Assembly (NCBI GenBank): GCA_036873135.1
Contig: JAPTYO010000014.1
Coordinates: 21,474,952 to 21,538,951 of the forward strand
Direction: 5' to 3'
Source of the DNA: Clarkia xantiana subsp. parviflora
Lineage: Eukaryota > Streptophyta > Magnoliopsida > Myrtales > Onagraceae
DNA length: 64,000 bases
The position numbers were made by a program, and so were the translations under genes. How positions within the stretch are numbered: the stretch's first letter is position 1; the number at the start of each line of letters is the position of its first letter. The notes under the pieces are model-generated. The model was not told where the DNA came from. It saw only the letters and a list, made by a program, of their open reading frames with translations, and searched no databases. Shown one piece after another: positions 1 to 10,136 of the stretch.

Positions 1-1690
1 TCCGGTCCGGACGCGTGTGTCGCGCGTCCGGACCGTTTTGTACATCGGAAGTGTATTATGTCGGTTTACGTGATTTTGACGTGTTTGCGAATTCCGGAAT
101 GTAAATGCGAACCTGAATTGGGCATATATCCATCACTTTCCCCTGAGTCAAATAATGGCTTGACCCTTAATTAATTGACTCTATTTTAAGATAGGATACA
201 TGTCCAATTTCGACCCGATGCTGACCTCAGGCGATGGTTTGTTGTCAGTTGGGCACGCGGGCCTTGATTTCGTCTAACTTTATTTTTCTTGGCGAGTATT
301 TGATATCTGCTGACCAGGATTAGTACAACACGGGGGGGAAGGGGGGGTGGTGGTGGTGCCGCTTGAGCCCTCTCCGATGCTAAAATGAGAATTCTAGAGA
401 GAAAAAGCTAGAGAAAAGTCAGAGCTCTTAAGTCAATCTCCAGTGAATGTAAAGTAAAATGGATGGATAGGCAACCTTAGAACTGATCCCGGTTTTTGTG
501 CGGTTCGACACCGGTTTAAAGGAAAGTGTGAACCGTCGTCTGGTTTGATCGAGGTTGGCTTTTAGAAAAATCTAACTTGATGTGAGGACGCAAATGGGAT
601 ACACGCGCTACAGACGTCGACTTGGGTCACGTCGGGTTCGGACGATCCTAGCGCGATCCGGGTCGTCTAGGGCAATCCGAAGGTCCGGTCCGGACGCGTG
701 TGTCGCGCGTCCGGACCGTTTTGTACATCGGAAGTGTATTATGTCGGTTTACGTGATTTTGACGTGTTTGCGAATTCCGGAATGTAAATACGAACCTGAA
801 TTGGGCATATATCCATCACTTTCCCCTGAGTCAAATAATGGCTTGACCCTTAATTAATTGACTCTATTTTAAGATAGGATACATGTCCAATTTCGACCCG
901 ATGCTGACCTCAGGCGATGGTTTGTTGTCAGTTGGGCACGCGGGCCTTGATTTCGTCTAACTTTATTTTTCTTGGCGAGTATTTGATATCTGCTGACCAG
1001 GATTAGTACAACACGGGGGGGAAGGGGGGGTGGTGGTGGTGCCGCTTGAGCCCTCTCCGATGCTAAAATGAGAATTCTAGAGAGAAAAAGCTAGAGAAAA
1101 GTCAGAGCTTTTAAGTCAATCTCCAGTGAATGTAAAGTAAAATGGATGGATAGGCAACCTTAGAACTGATCCCGGTTTTTGTGCGGTTCGACACCGGTTT
1201 AAAGGAAAGTGTGAACCGTCGTCTGGTTTGATCGAGGTTGGCTTTTAGAAAAATCTAACTTGATGTGAGGACGCAAATGGGATACACGCGCTACAGACGT
1301 CGACTTTGGTCACGTCGGGTTCGGACGATCTTAGCGCGATCCGGGTCGTCTAGGGCAATCCGAAGGTCCGGTCCGGACGCGTGTGTCGCGCGTCCGGACC
1401 GTTTTGTACATTGGAAGTGTATTATGTCGGTTTACGTGATTTTGACGTGTTTGCGAATTCCGGAATGTAAATACGAACCTGAATTGGACATATATTCATC
1501 ACTTTCCCCTGAGTCAAATAATGGCTTGACCCTTAATTAATTGACTCTATTTTAAGATAGGATACATGTCCAATTTCAACCCGATGCTGACCTCAGGCGA
1601 TGGTTTGTTGTCAGTTGGGCACGCGGGCCTTGATTTCGTCTAACTTTATTTTTCTTGGCGAGTATTTGATATCTGCTGACCAGGATTAGT
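1..1690 (-). repeat. 683-bp tandem units made of partial LTR plus adjacent internal sequence
   Basis: The same sequence recurs with a 683-bp period: the LTR edge (ending ..CCATCA on the plus strand) falls at 135, 818 and 1501. Each unit joins about 489 bp of LTR to about 194 bp of internal sequence, with the novel junction near 329 and 1012 (..AGTACAAC/ACGGGG..). After the last copy, near 1690, the sequence continues into unique internal DNA. Both complete units lack about 16 bp around the TATA box that the right LTR has (compare 461-470 and 1143-1152 with 19069-19095). That deletion therefore predates the amplification. The units differ by only a few substitutions, so the amplification is recent. 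Confidence 0.9.
136..181 (-). promoter_or_regulatory. Polypurine tract and adjacent inverted repeat of element B
   Basis: Read on the minus strand, a purine-rich tract (CAGGGGAAAG) lies directly against the LTR start TGATGG, the expected plus-strand primer site. Just upstream an inverted repeat with arms GAGTCAA and TTGACTC ends at the tract. It is repeated in the next two tandem units (819-864 and 1502-1547). Elements A and C have the same arrangement. Confidence 0.65.
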
Positions 1691-2684
1691 ATAACAGATA
1701 TGCATATATATACAACGGATATATGTGACGAGTCATAAATTTATGTAATCATGTTCATGGATGTTGACGTGCATAAGACTATACTAATCATGAATGTGTT
1801 AGCAACGGACGTACCCGACATGCACATGACGGGTGTTATGATACGGATGCGCATGATGCGATGACGTGTTATTAATAATAAGATCATGCAATCGACTATG
1901 TGATGATGAAAACATGGATCATGGGTTAAGATAAATAAATCATGTATAGATATAACACATGAGTATGGTTGCATATGCCGAGTCTAAAATGACGTGTGTT
2001 GTAACAAGGATGTAAAAACACTTAGTCATGCCATTAAAGACTTGTAGAAAATAGAGAGGGATCAAGGATTACCCATATGATCAAACACTATTAGTTGAAA
2101 TAGGAGAGAGAATTCCCATAAACCTTCACACTTAATAGTTTTAGGAGCTCTCTCATTTCTTGGAGAAGAAGAAACTTTGGTGTGGCAAATTTGGAGGCCA
2201 AATATTTGAAGACCAAGCAATTTCCGGGCAGCTATCACCACCAGCAAGATTTCCGGCAGGAGGAGAAGGCCACGGTGCGGCGGAGCACGGCGGCGCGGGA
2301 CATCGGCGGCGGCGCGTGACGATGGCGGGCGATTTTGGTGGCGGCGGGCAACTTTCCGGCATCGTCTCATGGTGGTGAGTCCAATTCCAAGTATGGCTAA
2401 AACATTCGCAAACTTATTTAGGCTCAATTGGATCTTGATTGTCTCTTGAAATTGATTAGTCTAGTATGCCCACAAGGTGTTTGATAAAATTCCTACAAAA
2501 GGTTAGTTCCACAAATCGGCCAAAATTTTGGCTAAGTGCTGAAAATTTATAAATGTAATTGTAAGTAGTAAGACTCCCCTCATGCATGGTGATTGTTGTC
2601 GACATGTTGCACCATGATGTAGATAGTGTTCGAACATGCTTGATGTTGATTGTTGATAGTTGATCATTGTCATCTCCTTTATGA
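1691..2684. other. Internal non-coding spacer of element B with a GC-rich patch
   Basis: No convincing coding sequence. The first half is AT-rich. Positions about 2215-2360 are strongly GC-rich with many CGG/GGC triplets, and short open frames there on both strands look like chance products of that composition. Element C has a comparable GC-rich patch (31170-31290), also upstream of the start of its antisense gene, so this may be promoter or 5' UTR of that gene. Confidence 0.5.
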
Positions 2685-3476
2685 TAAAACACTTAGAGAA
2701 TATTTCTTGATGATTGGTATTTACTACTTGACATTTGTCGTTGCTCGTCTGTTGAATGCTAACATAGTAAAACACTAGAAAATATTTCTTGATAGTCGAC
2801 AATTGTTAATTGTCGACCGCTGACATGGTGGAACACTTAGGAAATATTCATTGATAGTCGACACTTGTTATCTGCCGACTGCTGACATAGTGGAACACTT
2901 AGAAAATATTCCTTGATAGTCGACACTTGTTATCTGCCGACTGCTGACATAGTGGAACACTTAGAAAATATTCCTTGATAGTCGACACTTGTTATCTGCC
3001 GACTGCTGACATGGTGGAACACTTAGAAAATATTCATTGATAGTCGACACTTGTTATATGCCGATTGCTGACATAGTGGAACACCTAGAAAATATTCATT
3101 GATTGTCGACAGTTGTCATTTGCCGACTGCTGACATAGTGGAACACTTAGAAAATATTCATTGATAGTCGACACTTGTTATCTACTGACTGCTGACATGG
3201 TGGAACACTTAGAAAATATTCCTTGATAGTCGACACTTGTTATCTGCCGACTGTTGACATAGTGGAACATTTAGAAAATATTCCTTGATAGTCGACACTT
3301 GTCATCTGCCGACTGCTGATATAGTGGAAGACTTAGAAAATATTTCTTGATAGTCAAAACTTGTTATCTGCCGACTGCTGACATAGTGGAACACTTAGAA
3401 AATATTCCTTGATAGTCAACACTTGTTATCTGCTGACTACTGACATAGTGGAACACTTAGAAAATATTCCTTGATA
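2685..3476. repeat. 62-bp tandem array, about 12-13 copies, in element B
   Basis: Units recur every 62 bp (for example TGACAT at 2821, 2883, 2945 and 3007). Each contains CACTTAGAAAATATT followed by GATAGTCGACACTTGTTA. Edge copies are more diverged than central ones, as expected for unequal crossing over. The array lies between the antisense gene and the 3' LTR. The 66-bp array of element A, read on its minus strand, shares the ACTTAGAAAATATT core and a following GTCGAC. Confidence 0.9.
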
Positions 3477-3864
3477 CCAATATACATGTTGTAGACCTGC
3501 ATTTATTAGAAGATACATGCAAGTATAAATGTTAGTGCCATAATTATATTAGCACTTGTTACCTTAAGAAAAGGCATAGTGTCATGTAGTGGCATGTAGA
3601 TCACATAACGCACGTAAGTGTCGGGACAAGGCCCATGTCGACATAGAGTTGCCCCCCGAGGGGGATGTTCGCTATGTGATGTATAGAGACTAACAAGTCT
3701 ATAGATATGTGGTTGTCTCCATGTGGAGAGTGTTTATTGCTTAATGTTCGCATATGTGGTTGTCATATACACCCGCACTGATCAAGTTGTTATCTATTTT
3801 GCAGGTTAGGTTGTTCAGACGGTTTCTTTGAGTTCACGCTTGCAGCTGATCTGAGATAGTTGCT

Positions 3865-4922
3865 ATGAGTAAGTCTCCCATTCCTACGTCGTGCGTTACT
3901 TTATGTTCAGATGCCGGCGGCGAGTCAGAGGCCGATTTGATAGCGTATTTAGATAGTGAGTTAGGAGCTGACACTGATCACACATTGGAGTCTGCAGCCG
4001 AGATAGAGACGACAGAGGTGACCTAGTACTTTTGTAACAACCGAATAAATGAAGAGCGATATATGTTGTATGAATCTTCCTCCGGACTCTGTCCATACTT
4101 GGAAGTTGTATTCCCTTACGACGTACTTCCGGGAGTTACCCCAGGACAACCTACGGTGCCTCCTGACGATTTGTCTGCCGTTTACTTGGGGCAGATTCGC
4201 GAAGGCTTGCGCTTTCCTTATTGTCCGGACCTAGTTGATCTCTGCCAATTTTATCAGATCTCGCCATTGGATCTTGCGCCTGCTGGGCTTCGTGTGTGGA
4301 CTTGTTTCCGAGTATTGTTTCACCAGCAGTCGTGGCATTACTCCACAATTATCTTCCGTTGTTTCTACCAACTTATGCGTCCGGACGTAACAATGTTGTG
4401 TGGCATGAATATGCGTTGGCCTTGTTTACAAGAGAAGGGGTTTGCCACACTTGGGCTTGAAGACGCAAAGTGGGATAGTGATGTCTGGCTTGCTGGGAAG
4501 GCTGACCGTTCCGGCTCTCATTGGCGGCATCAATATTTCTTCGTGTGTGATATTGGCACTACTTGGGACACAACGCATGTTGTAGAGGCTGATCCTGCCC
4601 CCGCCTTCTCTGAGCTCTCTTCGGACGACAAGAAGGTTTTGAAGCATATATATCAGTGTCAGCAAGCGTGCACTTATCAGTGTTTGTTGCATGCATCAGA
4701 TCAGGAGTTGATTGATGCCGGGATTCATGTGCTTTCTTCTGAGGATTCGGTATGCTGAAAGCCTTTATAACTTCTTATTATGTTGTTATGTAGGTTCGTT
4801 TTATGGAAAGAGCTCGTCCTTGCAGACGGATCTTGCTCATGTTATCTCTTCTTCCAAGAAGGTCGTGTCGTCTCCTGCTCCTCCTAAGGCTTCCGGTCAT
4901 TGTCGCAGCAAGGGATTGATGG
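3865..4922 (+). pseudogene. Antisense gene of element B, 5' exons (putative gypsy-type transposon domain), broken
   Basis: This gene runs opposite to B's gag. It starts at ATG 3865 (MSKS..., as in the homologue in element C), and this short acidic frame stops at about 4028. The conserved domain then reads open from about 4060 to 4749 in another frame, so a frameshift or lost splice separates them. The domain includes VPPDDLSAVYLGQIREGLRF, then FPYCPDLVDLC, RVWTCFRVLF and a tryptophan-rich stretch. It resembles the plant 'putative gypsy type transposon' family (Pfam PF04195), whose molecular role is not known. A donor at 4750 (GTATGC) and acceptor ending at 4793 (TATGTAG) bound an intron; the next exon is 4794-4922. 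Its donor at 4923 is where element A inserted. The gene continues at 12383. Confidence 0.7.
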
Positions 4923-4926
4923 GTAA
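4922..4926. repeat. Target-site duplication GGTAA, left copy (element A)
   Basis: GGTAA immediately precedes the left LTR and recurs at 12378-12382 immediately after the right LTR. Its GT is the predicted splice donor of B's antisense gene. Confidence 0.95.
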
Positions 4927-5060
4927 TGATGGATAAATGTCCAATTCGGGTTCGTATTTACGCTTCGGGCCTCGCAAACACGTCAAATTACATCTCGTCT
5001 CGGAAAAGCGTCTCCCAAGGGTCAAAACGGTCCGGAAACGTATTTACGCGTTTCCGGACC

Positions 5061-5176
5061 GGACATCCGGATTGCGGTGCAATCCGGGTTGCTGCAACCC
5101 GGACGTCCGGGTTGCAAGCAATCCGGACGGATTGCGCAATCCGGAGGTCCGGATCGCAAGCAATCCGGACCTCGCC
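5061..5176. repeat. Palindromic CCGGA array in U3 of the left LTR
   Basis: Repeated short units of the form GCAATCCGGA alternate in both orientations to give many nested palindromes upstream of the TATA box. The right LTR has the expanded version at 11581-11756. Because of this symmetry, short frames appear open on both strands; I do not regard them as genes. Confidence 0.85.
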
Positions 5177-5374
5177 GAATTGCCCAATTTCGACGAGGTC
5201 CGGGTTGCGCCACGGGTATTGCGCGATTGTCATATCCGCGATTACCGTGTCCGCGATCGCCGTTACGTGTAGAGAAGTCAAGTTCATGCATTACCAATGT
5301 GGACGACGGTTCCCGTTTGTCTCCTTGAACCGTCGTCGAACCGCTCTAAAACCGGGTCCGGTCTCAAGGAAGCC

Positions 5375-5382
5375 TATAAATA
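5375..5382 (+). promoter_or_regulatory. TATA box of the element A left LTR
   Basis: TATAAATA in the context GCCTATAAATAGGAGG, downstream of the U3 palindromes. The identical motif is at 11959-11966 in the right LTR, and matching boxes occur in element C (22934-22941, 32461-32468) and the right LTR of B (19086-19093, minus). It marks the expected retrotransposon promoter. Confidence 0.8.
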
Positions 5383-5594
5383 GGAGGCCTTGGCCACCCA
5401 TTTTCACTCACTCTCTCATTTGCCCAACTTTGGTATTTTGAGCTCTGACTTCTCTCTAGAACTTTCTCTCTCTAAAAAATTACTCTTTTGCCACTATAGT
5501 AACTTAGGCATCGGAGAGGGCTCCGCTAGCACCACCCCCCCTCTCCGTGCTAGCATTGGTCCTTTGCGCAGGATCCGACGCACGAGACACAGAT

Positions 5595-5722
5595 TTGCCG
5601 GGTCACAACCTCGCCGGGTCACAGCCTTGCCGGGTCACAACCTTGCCGGGTCACAACCTCGCCGGGTCACAGCCTTGCCGGGTCACAACCTTGCCGGGTC
5701 ACAACCTTGTCGGGTCACAGCC
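5595..5722 (+). repeat. 16-bp x 8 minisatellite in the left LTR of A
   Basis: Eight tandem copies of TTGCCGGGTCACAACC, with TC/TT and ACAACC/ACAGCC variants in a regular order. The array lies downstream of the TATA box and so would be in the transcript (R/U5). The right LTR has the same eight units at 12179-12306. Confidence 0.95.
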
Positions 5723-5794
5723 TCCGACAGAAGGGTCCTCACCCGCACAACCACAGACGCGTCCTCGTGACCCAAGTCGTCCCGGACGCAACAT

Positions 5795-5812
5795 TGGCGC
5801 CGTCTCCGCGAT
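5795..5812 (+). promoter_or_regulatory. Primer binding site of element A
   Basis: TGGCGCCGT begins two bases after the LTR end. It complements the last nine bases of plant tRNA-Asp(GUC), including CCA. The match weakens afterwards (CTCCGCGAT). Elements B and C have the same nine bases in the same place. Confidence 0.75.
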
Positions 5813-5843
5813 TCGAACAAAAAGCTACAATACCACAAAAACA

Positions 5844-7541
5844 ATGGCAAGTGATCACAACCCTCCCGAGGAAGTGAAAAACCCAAGGAAAGGGCCCGGC
5901 CATCCCAGAAACTCCCCGACAAACAAAAAAGCAGGATACCAAGCTCCAGCTGGGAGCCAGTCAGGACCCTCCCGCACCCCAAGAGCTACTTCTGTAGCCT
6001 CATCCATACCAATTGACAATGTGCCCGTCGCACAGCGCAAGGAGCCAAAAAACAAACATCACGCACCTCCACCTAGTTTCAAACCAGAAGTTGAATCCCA
6101 GGCAGAAATGCTGCAAGGCAAACAAAGAACGAGGATAAACTCGATGCCCACCATTACTCCAGCAATGATGGCGGCACTAGAAGAGTTTCTCGCATTCAGC
6201 GAATCTCTAGAGAACCAAAGATGTGCAGCTCACCCACCTCCGTCCAACCAAAAAGCCTTCCAGTACAAAGGCGTCACCCTATCACCTCCTTTGCCTCCAG
6301 TCAACAAACAAGCTGAGATGATAGGAACAATGTCTCGAGTCATAAGTCATCAAGACACACTGCACCAGAGAAAAAAGGGGCAATGCATGAAAGATACCTT
6401 CCAGTACAAGCAGCCAAAGCAACCTCTTCAAGGAGGTTTCGAGAAGCCAAACAAAGTAAACATCGCCGACCACATTCCTTTGAATGCACCACTATCTGTA
6501 ATTTTGAGGGAAATGAAGAACTCAAATATATGGAAAGAGCCAAACAACTTTAGGAAAGGCCAATTGGGAAAAGACAAGGACAAGTGGTGTGAAAACCACG
6601 AGGTCTTCGGTCACGAAACCGATAACTGCATCAGTCTACGCTTCCGAACCAACAACATCATCCTCAAGGGCGAATTGAAGCAATTCATTGATCAAGGCGA
6701 CAGCCCTTCAGAGAAGACTCAAGCAGAGTCATCTAAAATACACAAGGAAGATCCTTCCATGAGGACAAGCCAAGACGATGCCGACAAGGACGGACCGAAA
6801 AAACCTGCTAGGGGCAACGACATCCCAATCACAGGATTGACAACAAGAACCCTGAAGGCAATAATTGAAAAAGAGATACACATCTCCGGGGAAAATAGGC
6901 AACCGCGCCAGAAGAAACCACTCCAGTCAGACGCCAAAAGGCTCAAAGATACCAATCTCGCCATATATGTTCCTCTGAACACACCATTATCTGTCATCCT
7001 AAGAGAAATGAAAGAGACCAAGCTATGGAAAAAACCCTTTAATTTCCGCAATGGCCCATTGGGAAATGATAAAAGCAAATGGTGCGAGAATCACGAAGTG
7101 TGTGGCCATGAGACAGATGGCTGTGTCAGCTTAAGGTTTCATGTAAACAAGTTGATCTCAAAAGGAAAAATGTGGAAGTATATCGACCATGACCGTAAGC
7201 ATCAAATGAAGCCTCGTGTCAAGTCTTCAGAAAAAGGCAAAGGAAAAGAAATCGTAGACGATGATCCACCTATCGCCAAACGCCAGAAAAACAACGTCAC
7301 TTATGGAACCAATTGTGACGACTCGTACAATCTTTGGAGTATGGCAGCATTCCCAGAAAACAAACCTCACCGCCAACCTGAGCCAACAACTGCCTTCCTG
7401 GACAAGGATGTTGAAGAACACAAGCAAAGTAAAACTTGGGTACATGACGTCAGCTTTTGTCCATCCCCAAAAGGAGACATTGAAGAGCTCAACACGCTAG
7501 AAGCATTGAGAAACTATGTGGCACATGGCAGAATCAACTAG
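5844..7541 (+). CDS. Gag-like protein of element A with two zinc-knuckle modules
   Basis: Open frame of 565 codons. The ATG at 5844 is chosen because the MASDHNPPEE start aligns with the starts of gag in C (MASNEQPPP) and B (MTSNHPPPD); upstream codons belong to the LTR. It begins with a basic proline-rich segment (KGPGHPRNS, AT-hook-like). It then has two copies of one module: PLN-P-SVILREMK, then W-K-P-F-GPLG, then a zinc knuckle of the form C-x2-H-x4-H-x4-C (about residues 249-262 and 414-427). The tail (TAFLDKDVEE...LRNYVAHGR) matches the end of the second gag-like module of B. The capsid-like region (WLFSLP...YMGER) and the protease found in B and C are missing. It is probably an RNA-binding nucleocapsid-type protein; this is inferred from the knuckles. 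No frame break was seen. Confidence 0.8.
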   Translation: MASDHNPPEEVKNPRKGPGHPRNSPTNKKAGYQAPAGSQSGPSRTPRATSVASSIPIDNVPVAQRKEPKNKHHAPPPSFKPEVESQAEMLQGKQRTRINSMPTITPAMMAALEEFLAFSESLENQRCAAHPPPSNQKAFQYKGVTLSPPLPPVNKQAEMIGTMSRVISHQDTLHQRKKGQCMKDTFQYKQPKQPLQGGFEKPNKVNIADHIPLNAPLSVILREMKNSNIWKEPNNFRKGQLGKDKDKWCENHEVFGHETDNCISLRFRTNNIILKGELKQFIDQGDSPSEKTQAESSKIHKEDPSMRTSQDDADKDGPKKPARGNDIPITGLTTRTLKAIIEKEIHISGENRQPRQKKPLQSDAKRLKDTNLAIYVPLNTPLSVILREMKETKLWKKPFNFRNGPLGNDKSKWCENHEVCGHETDGCVSLRFHVNKLISKGKMWKYIDHDRKHQMKPRVKSSEKGKGKEIVDDDPPIAKRQKNNVTYGTNCDDSYNLWSMAAFPENKPHRQPEPTTAFLDKDVEEHKQSKTWVHDVSFCPSPKGDIEELNTLEALRNYVAHGRIN

Positions 7542-8620
7542 CCAACAAATCACCTACGGGGACATCAAACACATCACAATCCCTTTATTTTCCCTATCTC
7601 CTTTCCGCATATCTATGTTAAATCTTTTAAAGTTTAAGTACAACTCATGCTTATTAGCCTCAGTAATTTTCAAAAGAAGTGATCACTAGACACTTTCTTG
7701 TAATCCGTCGTGAGAACTCTAAATATCTAATAAAGGATAAATCTACTTTCGTAGGTACATTATTATGACGCATATTACCTTGGAATAACGCCAAGTAACA
7801 ACTACACACATATTCCTCGCGTCAACAACATAAAGTCTCAAGCATTTTATAAAAATCATGTCGCAATAATAGACAAGCCCGGGGGCATTACACAAGGACA
7901 GGTCATACACTATTAGAAGTCAAAGCAATATAAACAATCAAGAAACAGCGATACAACCGCCAAGCAACTTGGGGAGCACGAAGCTGAGGAGCACTCGACA
8001 ATTCTACCTAACATATGCCTACCATAACCTACACTCATCATGTCTGCCATCAGGGAAGTTTCCTACACAAACAAGGAATCCTCGTATCAAATTCCTTTAT
8101 CTCATTTATCATATGCATGATTAAAAAGAAAATTTCATCACTTTATACTTAAATTGCGACTATCTAACAAAGACAACTCTACTCGTAGGTACATGTTACA
8201 CTACGATTGTTACTCAGGAATGATGGCAAGTAGTAACCTATGCACAAAATCTACTTTAACAATACAAGCTAAGCATTATATGCAAGGAGGGAGCTATGGT
8301 ATACTACACCAACATATCTGTTATCTACACCAACAAGGAGTTTATCCCTCCGTTCATATCATAAGTGTCTATCTCTAGAAGACCTATTATTAAAACGACG
8401 ACTATTCAGGGCATCAACTACAAGCAGTACCTTGGAATAACGCCAAGGCCTACCGACAAAATGTGCATGTCGAGGTATCCTCCTTTTCAAAAGACAAGCC
8501 CCATGTTTACTTTTTTAATGACATGTTGTGACATCTCTGGTAAAGAGGCAAATCCTCATGTTCATAAGCCATTCCCTGAGGTCAGAACAGGATGGGCATA
8601 CAGGGCTGATCACCCTTTAA
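7542..8620. other. Non-coding internal region of element A
   Basis: No convincing gene. Short open frames lack homology to anything I recognise. Segments such as TACCTTGGAATAACGCCAAG recur (near 7778 and 8429), and parts match the reverse complement of element B between 15200 and 15450, so this is shared spacer. Confidence 0.6.
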
Positions 8621-9033
8621 GTGACGGAAGTTCTCTGTTTAGACAACAACCTCACTCTATAACAAGTGCGTATATCCGGTTCAGGGTGCACTCTTTATGG
8701 CGAATGTCCTCTGTCTAGTCGGCATTCCCATATTACGAACGCCATCAGGGTTCGTGTAATACGGCGGAAGTTCTCTCTTTAGACAACGACCCCACTATAT
8801 AACAAGTGCGTATATCCGGTTTAGGATGCACTCTTTATGGCGAATGTCCTCTGTCTAGTCGGCATTCCCATATTACGAACGCCATCAGGGTTCGTGTAAT
8901 ACGGCGGAAGTTCTCTCTTTAGACAACGACCCCACTATATAACAAGTGCGTATATCCGGTTTATGGTGCACTCTTTATGGCGAATGTCCTCTGTCTAGTC
9001 GGCATTCCCATATTACGAACGCCATCAGGGTTC
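8621..9033. repeat. 140-bp tandem repeat, three copies, in element A
   Basis: CGGAAGTTCTCT recurs at about 8625, 8765 and 8905, with the whole 140-bp unit conserved (TATATCCGGTTTAGG, then CTCTTTATGGCGAATG, then CATTACGAACGCCATC-like segments). The third unit is cut short near 9033. Open frames across it are by-products of the repeat. Confidence 0.9.
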
Positions 9034-9350
9034 GTTTTATAGGTTTTCAAACCGTGTTGCATGGTTCCTGGACGCAGAAAGCAGGCATCACAATTCATAC
9101 TCTCAAAAAGTGTTACATGGTCCCTGGACGCAGGAATCATGTATCACAATTATTTTCTCAAACACTTTACCAAAAACTTTGCCAAAAATCTTATCAAACA
9201 TTTTATGTATCAAACACCCTTCAAAATTTTTTATCAACATGATTTTTTGGATGTATCACTTTCAATAACAAAATATTTTCCCAAATATTTTATCAACAAG
9301 CTTTTTAGATTTCACAAAATGCTTCTTCAAAAACTTAAATGTTTTTTATG

Positions 9351-9475
9351 TATACTTCCCCAACGCGGGTTGATACACGCTGTCAGGTGCGTACCCTGTA
9401 TAAAACTCGTAAAATCTACAAGTCGAGTCTTGTACAACGTCGCCTTAGAGTGGAACTAAGAGACGGTATAAACTA
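9351..9475 (-). other. Spacer segment of A homologous to the amplified spacer of B
   Basis: Read on the minus strand this contains ATCAACCCGCGTTGGGGAAG and TATACCGTCTCTTAGTTCC followed by the GGCGACGTTGT motif. Element B carries the first motif three times (14804-15035) and the second three times (14210-14690). A therefore keeps single copies of what B has amplified. Confidence 0.7.
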
Positions 9476-9500
9476 GTATCTTGCTTAGTCAAGTGACAAG

Positions 9501-10054
9501 CTATTCAGGAACAAAAGGCAATATGCATAAGGCATCAGGCAGGCAATCAGAAGAACATCTCAACTTATCAATCAGGAAATGGCTATCATCAAACAAATCG
9601 GAAGCAACAACTAAGGAACAACTACAACAAGTCTTCAAGTATGGAAGCCGGGGGGCAAACAGACTCAGAAACGAGTTCAACATATCTAAAAGTTGGCATA
9701 GATTAAAGAATGTCATCATCCCTAACAGGACTCGGCGGAACAAGCAGAAGTTGCCACCGTCTTCTCCAAACAAAATCTATGATGTGCAGGTGACGAAGTG
9801 TCATGCAAGCAAAAGCATGAACAAAGAATTATCAACGAACACTTACCTCAGTAGGAGTAACGCTCCTCCTTGGGCCGGTCCCTCGACCGGGGGGCAGAAG
9901 ACGCCACTTCACAACCCTCAGCTCTATTTCTCTTATCACAAGAAAGAGTTAACACGGTCATGCTCAGCATAAAGAACCAAGAATCGCTCGAGGAACACGC
10001 CCCTGCGTCGGATCTTTCGAGAATTGTGCTAAATACAAAAACTGCAGCTGGCAA
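9501..10054 (-). pseudogene. Remnant of the antisense gene in element A
   Basis: At the position where B and C carry the serine/proline-rich middle exon of the antisense gene, A keeps a short matching stretch on the minus strand around 9860-9940 (CDKRNRAEG, then GCCCCCCGGTCGAGGGACC at the DNA level). The equivalent stretches in B (about 12595-12690) and C (about 28870-28990) read SCGKGKG and CDKGKGP. A one-base difference in the C-run shifts the frame relative to B. The conserved first domain is absent, so this is a decayed fragment. Confidence 0.4.
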
Positions 10055-10136
10055 TAACGGGGAAAATCAACAAGATCTAGTACCTTGGAAAGTGCTATCA
10101 ACAATACAGTCAGTGCACAAAGCGCGCACCAACACT

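Larger units (their letters stand above)
1..4926 (-). mobile_element. Element B, left part: 3' half of a minus-strand non-autonomous Gypsy (Tat-like) retrotransposon
   Basis: Left part of an LTR element whose gag frame runs on the minus strand at 15670-18766; the right part is 12383-19439. From left to right it holds copies of the 3' LTR/internal junction (1-1690), an internal spacer with a GC-rich patch (about 2200-2360), a 62-bp tandem array (2685-3476), and the first exons of an antisense gene (3865-4922). The LTR sequence matches the complete LTR at 18819-19439. The outer end lies beyond the window, so its target duplication cannot be checked. Element A interrupts B after position 4926. 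Assignment to Ty3/Gypsy rests on the gag and protease in the right part. Confidence 0.85.
4927..5793 (+). repeat. Left (5') LTR of element A
   Basis: The 867-bp LTR begins TGATGGATAAATG and ends GGACGCAACA. It contains a palindrome-rich stretch (about 5061-5176), a TATA box TATAAATA at 5375-5382, a pyrimidine-rich tract, and an eight-copy 16-bp array (5595-5722). It is 59 bp shorter than the right LTR because the palindrome stretch has fewer units. Confidence 0.95.

Noticed and set aside
582..1540. Repeated 91-codon frame at 582-857 and 1265-1540
   Set aside because: LTR sequence copied by the tandem duplication; no protein similarity.
2160..2427. Frames on both strands in the GC-rich patch
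   Set aside because: GC-rich triplet composition suppresses stops; sequence has no motif.
4926..5441. Overlapping open frames in LTRs of A (also 11436-11912)
   Set aside because: They lie in palindromic LTR promoter DNA and are open on both strands because of the CCGGA symmetry.
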